Below the pieces are notes generated by a model. That model was not told the DNA's origin. It saw only the letters and a list, made by a program, of their open reading frames with translations, and did not search any database. DNA of 64,000 bases from Bacteroidia bacterium (lineage in GTDB: Bacteria; Bacteroidota; Bacteroidia; Flavobacteriales_D; Cryomorphaceae): assembly GCA_030427905.1 (NCBI GenBank), contig JAUICL010000003.1:609577-673576 (forward strand), given 5' to 3'. Below, one piece after another: positions 53,092-61,868 of this stretch. The position numbers and the translations under genes were made by a program. Every line of letters begins with the position of its first letter. Position 1 is the stretch's first letter.

Positions 53092-55365
53092 ATGCTCAAT
53101 TACACGTTAATAGGTCGTTTTCTCAAGCCGGTTTCATTAAGTGCAGTTTGCCTGTGTTTAAGTCTCTCTGTGTTTGCACAAGAGAATTGTCAGAATGGCA
53201 TTGATGATGATGGCGATGGTTTAATCGACCTCAACGATTCGGAAGATTGCTCATGTGGAGGAATCATCTCAGATGTGGTAGGCAATGTCATCGCTAATCC
53301 TTCTTTTGAAGAAATGGACTGCTGCCCAGACCTGGTTTCACAAGTTTATTGTGCATCTGACTGGGAACAAGCAACCATTGCAACATCAGACTATTTTAAT
53401 TCTTGTGGTTTCAATTTACCTTGGATTCCCTACCCGTATCCAGATGGAGAAGGGGCTATTGGCTGTATAATTGAGCCATATGCTGTTTTGCCCGGTGAAA
53501 GCCCTTATGGAAACATTCATTATTTCGAATATATAGGAACTTGCTTACTTGAAGCACTTTTAGAAGGTGAGTCATACACCCTAAAGTTTAAAACATCTGC
53601 ATCAGTTTTTGAGGGAGACGGCGTAGAAGTATCAGATCTTGTTCCATTTGACCTCACAATTTTTGGCAATACAACTTGCCCATCTTTCCCACTTGAAACA
53701 CTCGAGTGTCCTGAGCCTCTAGGATGGTACCCAATGGGATTCATTACCTATACACCTGTTGAGAACTGGATCGGACTCGAAATTGATTTTATTGCTCCGG
53801 CAGAAACAGAGTCAATTATTTTTGGCTCGGGTTGTACGGGAGATCAAGCAAATAGCGTTGATGACGGCTTCCCGTACTACGGTTTCGACGATTTAGTGTT
53901 GATACACCATCAACTTATTAAAAATATCTCAACTTCAGGAGGTAACTGTATCGATGACCTGATTCTTACTGCGATTGAGTCGGATTCCCTGAATTATCAA
54001 TGGTATCACGAAGGAGTTGCATTGCCAGGAGAAACGGAATCCACACTAAACTTAGGTATAAGTGGATACAGCGAAGGACTGTATCAAGTTCAACTCACTC
54101 ACACTGAAAACAATTCATGTCTGATCACAGAAATCAATATTTCTAATAATTTAAATTCAGCAGTAGACTTTGAAACTAATATTCAAATTGGGTGTGAACC
54201 TTTGAACGTTAATCTTACCAATCTCTCCCCTCCATTTTTTGATGGAGAATTTCAATGGGAAATCAACTCTGGCATTTACGAAGACACTGACTTGAACATA
54301 ACCCTATCAAATCCTGGCCTTTATTCTGTGACGCTTACTGGCACGACTGAAGATGGATGCGAATCAAGTTTAACAAAGGAAGATTATATTGAAGTACATA
54401 ATATCTCAAATCCACAAATTTCATTCATCCAGCTCAATGAGTGTGCTCCGTACAATGTTCTGTTTCAAGAAACGGCCATAGATGATGAATTAGAATACTT
54501 ATGGGATTTTGATCTTGACACACCTTGGACTGAAGCAGTCCCAATTATAGAATTCAGCAATCCAGGATCAAAAAAAGCCATTCTGGAAGTTCAGAATACA
54601 TTTGGATGTACTTCATCAGACACGTTACTTTTTGACCTGATTGATAACCCACCTAGTCTAAATCTTTCAGGTCCGCAATACATATGCAGGTCCGGTTCTT
54701 CCGACACCCTTCGAGCAAATTTTTACGAAGGAACAGTCTTTTGGTCGCAAGGTGAGACTACCCCCTTTCTCGAAATCTTTGAACCTGGAACATATTCTGT
54801 AATACTTACGCGTGAAGATGGTTGCTCAACCTTAGACTCCATAACCGTCGAGCCACTTGAAAAGCCCAGTATCATTACCAGTAATAAAGAAGGATGTCTT
54901 GGCGAACAAGTTCAACTATTTGCGCAATCGAATGTACAAGATGTAAGATGGGTCAACATTTCAAACACCCAGGTGGCGTATGTCAGTCAAGAAGGTGTAT
55001 ACCTAGCTCAAGCCGAAAATGAATGCGGTATTAGTACAACGGAAGCTGTTGTAACATTCAAAGACTGTTCATGTCCGGTCTACATCCCAAACGCATTCTC
55101 ACCAAACGGAGATGGGGTTAATGACATTTTCAAACCTGAGCTGAACTGCCCTCTACAATTCTATGAGCTCAGAATCTTAAACAGGTGGGGAAACGAAGTC
55201 TACTTCTCCAATGACCCTCAAAAGGGGTGGAATGGAAGCTCTGAAAATGGTGGTCAATACTTCGGACCAAGTCAAGTCTATAACTACATCCTAAAATATG
55301 ACAACGGGAAAAAAGCTATTGGCCAAAGGAATGAAATTCACGGCAGCTTTTTACTGTTGAGATGA
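53092..55365 (+). CDS. Secreted adhesin-like protein with T9SS type B C-terminus (paralog of 61869 gene)
   Basis: A 757-aa exported protein. Signal peptide ends near LSLSVFAQ (about residue 29). An N-terminal NGIDDDGDGLIDLNDSEDC motif is a D-rich Ca-binding/dockerin-like loop. Then a Cys-rich N-terminal domain (MDCCPDLVSQVYCASDWEQA), an Ig-like domain (YQWYHEGVALPGETESTLNL), PKD-like modules (FDLDTPW, ALDTEDGCES), and from residue ~530 a region ending in the CHU_C type B sorting domain (IPNAFSPNGDGVNDIFKP, LRILNRWGNEVYFSND, and an end in FLLLR). The 3' part from 54689 is almost identical to the last gene of the window. Probably displayed on the surface or secreted by T9SS. Confidence 0.87.
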   Translation: MLNYTLIGRFLKPVSLSAVCLCLSLSVFAQENCQNGIDDDGDGLIDLNDSEDCSCGGIISDVVGNVIANPSFEEMDCCPDLVSQVYCASDWEQATIATSDYFNSCGFNLPWIPYPYPDGEGAIGCIIEPYAVLPGESPYGNIHYFEYIGTCLLEALLEGESYTLKFKTSASVFEGDGVEVSDLVPFDLTIFGNTTCPSFPLETLECPEPLGWYPMGFITYTPVENWIGLEIDFIAPAETESIIFGSGCTGDQANSVDDGFPYYGFDDLVLIHHQLIKNISTSGGNCIDDLILTAIESDSLNYQWYHEGVALPGETESTLNLGISGYSEGLYQVQLTHTENNSCLITEINISNNLNSAVDFETNIQIGCEPLNVNLTNLSPPFFDGEFQWEINSGIYEDTDLNITLSNPGLYSVTLTGTTEDGCESSLTKEDYIEVHNISNPQISFIQLNECAPYNVLFQETAIDDELEYLWDFDLDTPWTEAVPIIEFSNPGSKKAILEVQNTFGCTSSDTLLFDLIDNPPSLNLSGPQYICRSGSSDTLRANFYEGTVFWSQGETTPFLEIFEPGTYSVILTREDGCSTLDSITVEPLEKPSIITSNKEGCLGEQVQLFAQSNVQDVRWVNISNTQVAYVSQEGVYLAQAENECGISTTEAVVTFKDCSCPVYIPNAFSPNGDGVNDIFKPELNCPLQFYELRILNRWGNEVYFSNDPQKGWNGSSENGGQYFGPSQVYNYILKYDNGKKAIGQRNEIHGSFLLLR
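54689..55280 (+). repeat. Copy 1 of a near-identical 592-bp direct repeat (see 63409)
   Basis: Bases 54689-55280 match 63409-64000 at a constant offset of 8720, with differences only at 54810 (g/a) and 54918 (a/t), both third-codon silent. The repeat covers the last domain before the CTD and most of the T9SS type B sorting domain. Identity begins abruptly at GGTCCGGTTCTTCC and continues to the window edge. Confidence 0.97.
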
Positions 55366-55582
55366 TCTGGCCTGAGCAATCAACAGATGAACTTTACCCA
55401 GTATTAAACGGACACGAACTATAAAACATCTACTCAAAACCAATTGACCCAATTTTCAAAACTGAGAGCCCAAAAACTCTAAAAACCATTGAAAAAACTA
55501 GCTAAAGTAGGTTTCGAGTAGGGCGATATCACTCAACACAGACACAATCCAATAAATTTATCATTCACAATTACAGAAGTAT

Positions 55583-57844
55583 ATGAAAAGACTTTGCATG
55601 CCCTTGACATTTCTAATCATGTCCATAATGTCTCCTCTACTAATCAGTGGACAAAATTGGGGGGAACTGACTCAACTTTTGAATGAAAATTCTGCTGCGC
55701 TGAACTACTTTGGGATTTCAGTCGATGTAGATGGTGAGTTTGCCGTGGTGGGATGCCCAGGGTTTGACTCTTCAAGGGGCCAGGTTTACATATATCGATA
55801 TGTTAATCAAGAATGGGTAGAATTCCAAACCATCACTCAAGATAACCTTATGCCGAATGACCGATTTGGTGGTCATGTTAGCATTCACGGGAACTATATG
55901 GTGGTAGGAGCGCTAGGAGTAGATGAGGACGAAAACGATGAAATGCCGCTTGATGGTGCTGGAGCTGCATATATATACAAACTTGTAGGTGATGAATGGC
56001 TCGAGCAACAAAAAATAGTAGCTTCTGACAGACAGGTTTATGGTGGGTTTGGTGACGTTGTATCAATCAACGGTGAATATATTGCTATCGGAGTGCCCCG
56101 TGAAGGTGAGGATGAAAACGGGGAAAACACATTACAATGGGCCGGTGCCACCTATATTTTCAAAAGAGAAGGTGACACTTGGTCAGAACAGCAAAAAATC
56201 GTGGCACCAGATAGGGCTATTGGAGATAGTTTTGGCGGCAAGCTGGCTATTACAGATAACTATCTAGCTGTTTCAGCTACAGGTGAAGATCAGGATGAAA
56301 ATGGAATGAATACACTCAATGGTGCTGGTGCTGTCTACATTTTCAACTTGCAAGGTGAAACATGGCACTCTACTCAAATGCTAGTTCCATCAGTGCGACA
56401 GCTAGCTGCTGAATTTGGTTCAGCCTTAGATTTTGACAACAACACTTTGGTTATAGGCGCTAAAGGGGAAGACACCCTTTTTGGTGCTGCTTACATATTT
56501 ACTCTAGAAGGTAGCGATTGGAATCAAGAGCAAAGACTTACGGCTTCTGATAGAGCATTTGCCGATGGATTCGGAAATACCGTTTCTCTTAAAGACAATG
56601 TTCTAGTAATTGGGGCGCAACAAGAAGATGAAGATATAAATCAGGAGAACACCATGCCCGGGTCGGGTTCAGCATATATTTTCGATCTCGAAAGTGAGTG
56701 GGTAGAAGTACAAAAAATTGTTGCATCTGATCGTTCCGAAGGATTCCAGTTTGGATCAGTTGTTTGCTCGGCATCCGAAAACATATTCGTTGGCTCCATA
56801 GGATACGGTATAGAAGATCAGATCATGGTTGGTTCGGTCTATATCTTTAACACTTGTGCAACCCTGACCCTCGATGAAATTCCATCTACAACGACCGCAT
56901 GCTCTGGAGAAAGCGTTTTTTTGAATGCAAGTTCAAATCTAGGACAAGTGAATTGGTATGAAAGCTCTGCTGACTCAGAACCTATATTCACCGGAAATGA
57001 ATTTGAATCACCTGAACTCATTGAAGGCATTAACACATTTTGGATTGATGCAAGCAATGACAATTGCACCACACCACGTGTGGAAATTGAAATTGATGCG
57101 CTCCCTTCTCCGAGTATTAGTATTGACGAAACTGAATTTGAAGTTTGCCACGGAAATTCAGTTCAATTCTCCGCACAGTCCGCTAATGGAGTAATCTATT
57201 GGTTTGACTCGCCTAATTCTGAAACATTTGTATCGTCTGGGAACACACTCTTTCTCGCCAACATTCAATCGGCTACTACGTATTGGGCTGAAGCACGTAA
57301 TTTAGACTCTGGATGTAGCTCTGAAAGAATAGCCATCTTAGCCGAACCAATTCCTACCCCAGCTCCACCAGAAGCCGAAAGTCCACAAGTGTTTTCTGCT
57401 TCTGCACTAACATTGGCAGATCTGGTAGTAGGTCTTGACAGCGACATTTACACTTGGTATGCTGATGAAGACCTCACGACAATACTTTCAGAGACTACCG
57501 CAATTCAGAATGGATCAACATACTTCATCACACAAACCATCAATGGTTGTGAGAGTAATGCTACACCAATCCTCGTGGAAATAATACTAAGTACCGATGT
57601 TGAACCACTCGATAATCTGAAACTCTTTCCAAATCCTACATCCCAAGATCTATTCATTCAAACAGAAAACCTGATGATCACTTCAATCCATGTCTATGAC
57701 ATGCATGGGCAGACGGTTTTCCAATCTTTCGACAATTCAGAAGAACGCATAGTAGTTCCACTGAACGATCTAAGCTCTGGACTATACCTTGTATCTGTTG
57801 AAGCCGAAAATAGATCTAGGCAGTTTAAGGTTATTAAGAACTAG
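55583..57844 (+). CDS. Secreted FG-GAP-type beta-propeller protein with T9SS type A sorting domain
   Basis: A 753-aa exported protein. Signal peptide ends near PLLISGQ (about residue 24). Seven or so FG-GAP-like blades follow, each with GDVVSINGEYIAIGVP, DEDENGxNTLxGAGAxYIF acidic loops and QQKIVASDR strands. The acidic loops (GEDENGENTLQWAGATY, GEDQDENGMNTLNGAGA) look Ca-binding. Ig-like domains come next (WYESSADSEPIFTG, IYWFDSPNSETFVSSG), then a T9SS type A sorting domain (LKLFPNPTSQDLFIQTEN, DMHGQTVFQSF, and a C-terminal RQFKVIKN). Third large cargo gene of the block. Likely surface or secreted; a role in adhesion is possible. Confidence 0.88.
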   Translation: MKRLCMPLTFLIMSIMSPLLISGQNWGELTQLLNENSAALNYFGISVDVDGEFAVVGCPGFDSSRGQVYIYRYVNQEWVEFQTITQDNLMPNDRFGGHVSIHGNYMVVGALGVDEDENDEMPLDGAGAAYIYKLVGDEWLEQQKIVASDRQVYGGFGDVVSINGEYIAIGVPREGEDENGENTLQWAGATYIFKREGDTWSEQQKIVAPDRAIGDSFGGKLAITDNYLAVSATGEDQDENGMNTLNGAGAVYIFNLQGETWHSTQMLVPSVRQLAAEFGSALDFDNNTLVIGAKGEDTLFGAAYIFTLEGSDWNQEQRLTASDRAFADGFGNTVSLKDNVLVIGAQQEDEDINQENTMPGSGSAYIFDLESEWVEVQKIVASDRSEGFQFGSVVCSASENIFVGSIGYGIEDQIMVGSVYIFNTCATLTLDEIPSTTTACSGESVFLNASSNLGQVNWYESSADSEPIFTGNEFESPELIEGINTFWIDASNDNCTTPRVEIEIDALPSPSISIDETEFEVCHGNSVQFSAQSANGVIYWFDSPNSETFVSSGNTLFLANIQSATTYWAEARNLDSGCSSERIAILAEPIPTPAPPEAESPQVFSASALTLADLVVGLDSDIYTWYADEDLTTILSETTAIQNGSTYFITQTINGCESNATPILVEIILSTDVEPLDNLKLFPNPTSQDLFIQTENLMITSIHVYDMHGQTVFQSFDNSEERIVVPLNDLSSGLYLVSVEAENRSRQFKVIKN

Positions 57845-57934
57845 ACAATAAGCAGCAAAATCAAGATGAGAATTTGCGGAGTACAAATAATCAAATATAA
57901 AGCCTGATAATCAAAGCATTAAACAAAATACGAA

Positions 57935-60900
57935 ATGAATCTTTTTAAAATGAAAATTGGAGATGCGCTGAGCCAATATACTGGTACGCGAATAGTTCTT
58001 GTGTTTTTTATACTCCTTTTCTCGATGAAGTCTCAACAGGCATTGGCAACCAATGGTGTCGATCATCCCTTCTTACCAAACATGGGACAATGGGATGGCG
58101 ATTATTCATTTCAAGTAGATTTAAACAATCTGTCGGTTTATTTAACTGAAAGTAGTTTCCGCTATGTCCTGTCAGAAAATGTTCAACCACAGTATGATTA
58201 CGAAAAAAGGTCCTTTAAGCCCGTTTCGATAAAAAAACATGCATTCAGTATGAGTTTTGTTGAATCTAAACCACTCACCTACAAAGGACTGGATCAATCA
58301 AAAGTCTACTACAACTACTTCCTTGGGAGTGACCCTTCGAAGTGGAAAACAAGTGTTTACCCATATAAATCAGTCGAAAGTTCAGAACTATATGATGGGA
58401 TCAATATTCTTGCCCTTGTCGAAGACGGCCAATTTAAATACGACTATATCGTCCAGCCAGGCAGCAACCCAGATCAAATTCTATTCAATTACTCTGGTGT
58501 AGAAAATGTCATGTACTCCGAAGAGAATTTAACGATCACTACTTCTGTTGGCGACTTAATCGAAACCATCCCCGTATCATACCAAATAATAGATGGTAAA
58601 AAAATTCATGTTTCTTGCAGATACAGAAGGCATGAATCTAGTTTCGGATTTGAATTTCCAGATGGCTATGACTCTTCAAGGCCTTTGATTATCGACCCTG
58701 TAATATTAGCATCTACACTTTCTGGCACTGGAAATAATGGGTATGCTAACTCATTAGCATCTTCTGCTGCATACGATCCTTTAGGTAACCTTTATACTGG
58801 TGGAATGGTAGATCACAATTCTTACCCACTCACCGATGGCGCCTTTCAAACAGAATTTGATGGAACTGGATTAGACAATGTAATATCAAAATTTAACCCC
58901 GATGGATCAGAGTTAATTTTTGCTACTTACTTGGGCGGAAATCAGATTGATGTTATTCACTCAATTATTGTTGATTCGTATGGTGAGACATATATTCTTG
59001 GCAAAACAATTTCCACAGATTTCCCTGTAACTGATGATGCTATACAATCTTCAATTCAGGGTGGATGGGATTTGTTTGTTACACGCCTAAGCAACGATGG
59101 GACTGCTCTTTTGGGCTCAACTTACATCGGTGGAGACCAAAATGAAGCCACAGAATATTTCAATCCAACTTGGTCAGGTAGAGGAGAAATACTGCTTACT
59201 CCAAGTGGTGAAATAGTAATTTGTAGCAGCTCTGAATCTCCAGATTTCCCAACTACATCGGGCAGCTTTCAGGAAAATTTAGCTGGAGAGCTAGATGGAC
59301 TCGTCATGAAACTTTCACCAATATTAGATGAAATTGTTTGGTCCACATTTTTAGGAGGTATTGGTGATGACACGGCACACTGCCTGCGACTGAAGGATGA
59401 CAATTCTATTGTGGTTGGCGGAAAAACAATTTCTGAAAGCGGATTTCCTGTTACTGCCACTGCCTATCAAACCGAGTTCGGTTCAACATTCATAGGTGCT
59501 GGAGACGGTTTTGTGACACATCTGTCAGAGGATGGTTCGGAACTTGTAAACAGCACGCTAGTTGGCGGGCCCGGATCTGAGTATATTGCATTTCTGGATA
59601 TTGATTCTGAAGGAAGTGTTTGGGCATTAATGAGTAATGGTAGCTTTTCCTATTGGGAGCCAACAGAAGGGGTGTATGGATCAACCAATACATCACTTCT
59701 CGTTCAAAAATTCAGTAGTACTTTATCAGAATTAGAAATCACATCTGGACTAACCCCAACTGACAACGCCTTTGGTGAACCAGTAGCCTTCATGGTTGAT
59801 GATTGTGGTAGGATTTACACTTCACATTATGGCCCAAGCACCGGATTTATCTATAGTTCCAATGCATTCTTTTCATCAGGCCCATCCTTCTACACAGCAG
59901 TCTTCTCTCCAGGCATGGAAAATCTTGAATTCGGAACGTATTTTCCTGCTGGTTATTCTCACAATGGAATGGGAAGGTATTCAAACAACGGAGTCCTTTA
60001 TCATGCATCAACAATCTCTATATCGGAAGCATTCTACATAGCAGAAAATGCTTGGTCTTCAACGAACTCTATAAGTTATGATATTGGAGCCTTTATTATC
60101 GATTTTGAAGTCGAAAATGTCGTTGCTTCTGCCGTTGTAGAATCAGGTCAGGTAGGATGCGCCCCTTATGAAGCTTCCTTCGAGAACTTCAGCAATGGTC
60201 AAACATATTTATGGAATTTTGGAGATGGTACGACATCTGCTGACATCTCTCCTACCCATACGTTTTCAGAACCTGGAACATATTGGGTCCAGCTAGTATC
60301 CTATGATACGGAAAGCTGTAATCAAAGTGACACCATTTCGATACCAATAACCGTATCTCCCCCGGTCAATTTAACTCCCGCTTTTGACTATACTTTTGAT
60401 TGTGAGAATGAACAAATTGAGATCTTTAATAATTCTGAATCAAATGGAGAAGTGAGCTATGAATGGAACATGGGTGATGGAAACACGCTCAGTGAGAGCG
60501 GTTCGTCATTTGACTATTCATACTCAAGCGAAGGTACATACACTGTGAGCTTAACCATTACGGATGAATCTTGCGGAACATTCAGTACAGTAGAACAAGA
60601 AGTAATATTTGTCCCCAACATACAAGCAAACTTCTATTATGAATCGAGCAACAACTGTGATGGTTACCTTGTAGACTTCTTTAATATAAGTGAAGGTGGT
60701 GCTGACTTCACATGGCAAATGGGAGAAGGCTCAATTGTAGAAGGTGATGGCGACTTTCTATTCGAATATAATGGGCCAGGACTGTATACTATTATGCTAA
60801 CTATTGAAAACACCGAGAGTTGCAATCAAACCAGCACATTTTTTCAGACCATTGAGCTATTGCCTCCACCAACTTTAGACCCTCTGATCACGGCCACACA

Positions 60901-61843
60901 AACAGGACCATGTTCTGACCTCAATATCTTGGCTAATTTAAACCCAAATGGTGTAGCAGGAGACGTATCATGGAATATTGAAGGAGAACCAGTCGGTTCA
61001 AACGAATTTAGTTTAGAAACTTCTCTTAGCTCAGGTGGAACTTATACATTGACCGCATATGTTGTAGAGCCTACTTGTGACAGTACATATATCAGTGAAG
61101 TTGAAATTGACATAATAGAAACACTCGACTTTGAACTTCCCACAAATGCTAACCTTTGTTTCTATGAAGAGTCTATTCAGCTTGACGCTTCTGTTCCTTT
61201 TGAAGGTGCAAATTATAGTTGGAACAATGGACTTTCTGATGATCCGATCCTTGAAGTTGGTGACCCAGGAACATATTCTGTTGACGTATCTTACAACGGC
61301 TGTATAGAAACCCAAAGTTCAAGTGTCAATTACGTAGAAGCAATCGAACTCTATTTTGAGGAAGCTATTTGTAGCCATCAGGAAAACTTAGTCGACTTTC
61401 ATGATCAGTATGGCATTGTAGATCAAATGTATTGGGATAATGGTACGACTGGTTTTACCCTGATAGTTTCCGATGTAGGATACTACCCTTTCACAGCCAT
61501 TGACTTATGGGGATGTGAACAACGAGATAGCCTATTGGCCATCCCTCATGATACAGATGCAAACTTGCAGATACCAAACATCTTCACTCCAAATGGTGAT
61601 GGACGAAACGATGAATTTCAAATATCAGGTGACCCATTAGAATATTACGAACTCCAAATTTTTGATCGATGGGGAAGGATGGTCTTTCAGAATAATGAAA
61701 TGTATGGCACATGGAATGGTGAGTTGGAAGCCACCTCAGGTGAAGCTGCAAATGAAAACACCTATATGTATGTTTTGAAATATCAAAGCACTTGTGATCA
61801 ATCCCCTGTTTCAAAAACTGGATATGTAAAAGTTGTAAGATGA
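57935..61843 (+). CDS. Giant secreted protein: DUF7948 + SBBP repeats + PKD domains + T9SS type B end
   Basis: A 1302-aa exported protein. Signal peptide around residues 16-38 (VLVFFILLFSMKSQQALA). The N-terminal domain (HPFLPNMGQWDGDYSFQVDL, YLTESSFRYVLSE, YKGLDQSKVYYNYFLGSDPS) is the DUF7948 type, followed by a long SBBP propeller (GNNGYANSLASSAAYDPLGN, KFNPDGSELIFATYLGGNQI, SNDGTALLGSTYIGGDQNEA). From about residue 740 PKD modules occur (YLWNFGDGTTSADISPTHTF, YEWNMGDGNTLSESGSSFDY), then the type B CTD (IPNIFTPNGDGRNDEFQI, LQIFDRWGRMVFQNNEM, and a KTGYVKVVR end). Same AT-rich style as its neighbours. T9SS cargo, function likely adhesion or matrix. Confidence 0.9.
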   Translation: MNLFKMKIGDALSQYTGTRIVLVFFILLFSMKSQQALATNGVDHPFLPNMGQWDGDYSFQVDLNNLSVYLTESSFRYVLSENVQPQYDYEKRSFKPVSIKKHAFSMSFVESKPLTYKGLDQSKVYYNYFLGSDPSKWKTSVYPYKSVESSELYDGINILALVEDGQFKYDYIVQPGSNPDQILFNYSGVENVMYSEENLTITTSVGDLIETIPVSYQIIDGKKIHVSCRYRRHESSFGFEFPDGYDSSRPLIIDPVILASTLSGTGNNGYANSLASSAAYDPLGNLYTGGMVDHNSYPLTDGAFQTEFDGTGLDNVISKFNPDGSELIFATYLGGNQIDVIHSIIVDSYGETYILGKTISTDFPVTDDAIQSSIQGGWDLFVTRLSNDGTALLGSTYIGGDQNEATEYFNPTWSGRGEILLTPSGEIVICSSSESPDFPTTSGSFQENLAGELDGLVMKLSPILDEIVWSTFLGGIGDDTAHCLRLKDDNSIVVGGKTISESGFPVTATAYQTEFGSTFIGAGDGFVTHLSEDGSELVNSTLVGGPGSEYIAFLDIDSEGSVWALMSNGSFSYWEPTEGVYGSTNTSLLVQKFSSTLSELEITSGLTPTDNAFGEPVAFMVDDCGRIYTSHYGPSTGFIYSSNAFFSSGPSFYTAVFSPGMENLEFGTYFPAGYSHNGMGRYSNNGVLYHASTISISEAFYIAENAWSSTNSISYDIGAFIIDFEVENVVASAVVESGQVGCAPYEASFENFSNGQTYLWNFGDGTTSADISPTHTFSEPGTYWVQLVSYDTESCNQSDTISIPITVSPPVNLTPAFDYTFDCENEQIEIFNNSESNGEVSYEWNMGDGNTLSESGSSFDYSYSSEGTYTVSLTITDESCGTFSTVEQEVIFVPNIQANFYYESSNNCDGYLVDFFNISEGGADFTWQMGEGSIVEGDGDFLFEYNGPGLYTIMLTIENTESCNQTSTFFQTIELLPPPTLDPLITATQTGPCSDLNILANLNPNGVAGDVSWNIEGEPVGSNEFSLETSLSSGGTYTLTAYVVEPTCDSTYISEVEIDIIETLDFELPTNANLCFYEESIQLDASVPFEGANYSWNNGLSDDPILEVGDPGTYSVDVSYNGCIETQSSSVNYVEAIELYFEEAICSHQENLVDFHDQYGIVDQMYWDNGTTGFTLIVSDVGYYPFTAIDLWGCEQRDSLLAIPHDTDANLQIPNIFTPNGDGRNDEFQISGDPLEYYELQIFDRWGRMVFQNNEMYGTWNGELEATSGEAANENTYMYVLKYQSTCDQSPVSKTGYVKVVR

Positions 61844-61868
61844 ATTTGAACAGCTAAATTTAAGGCAA

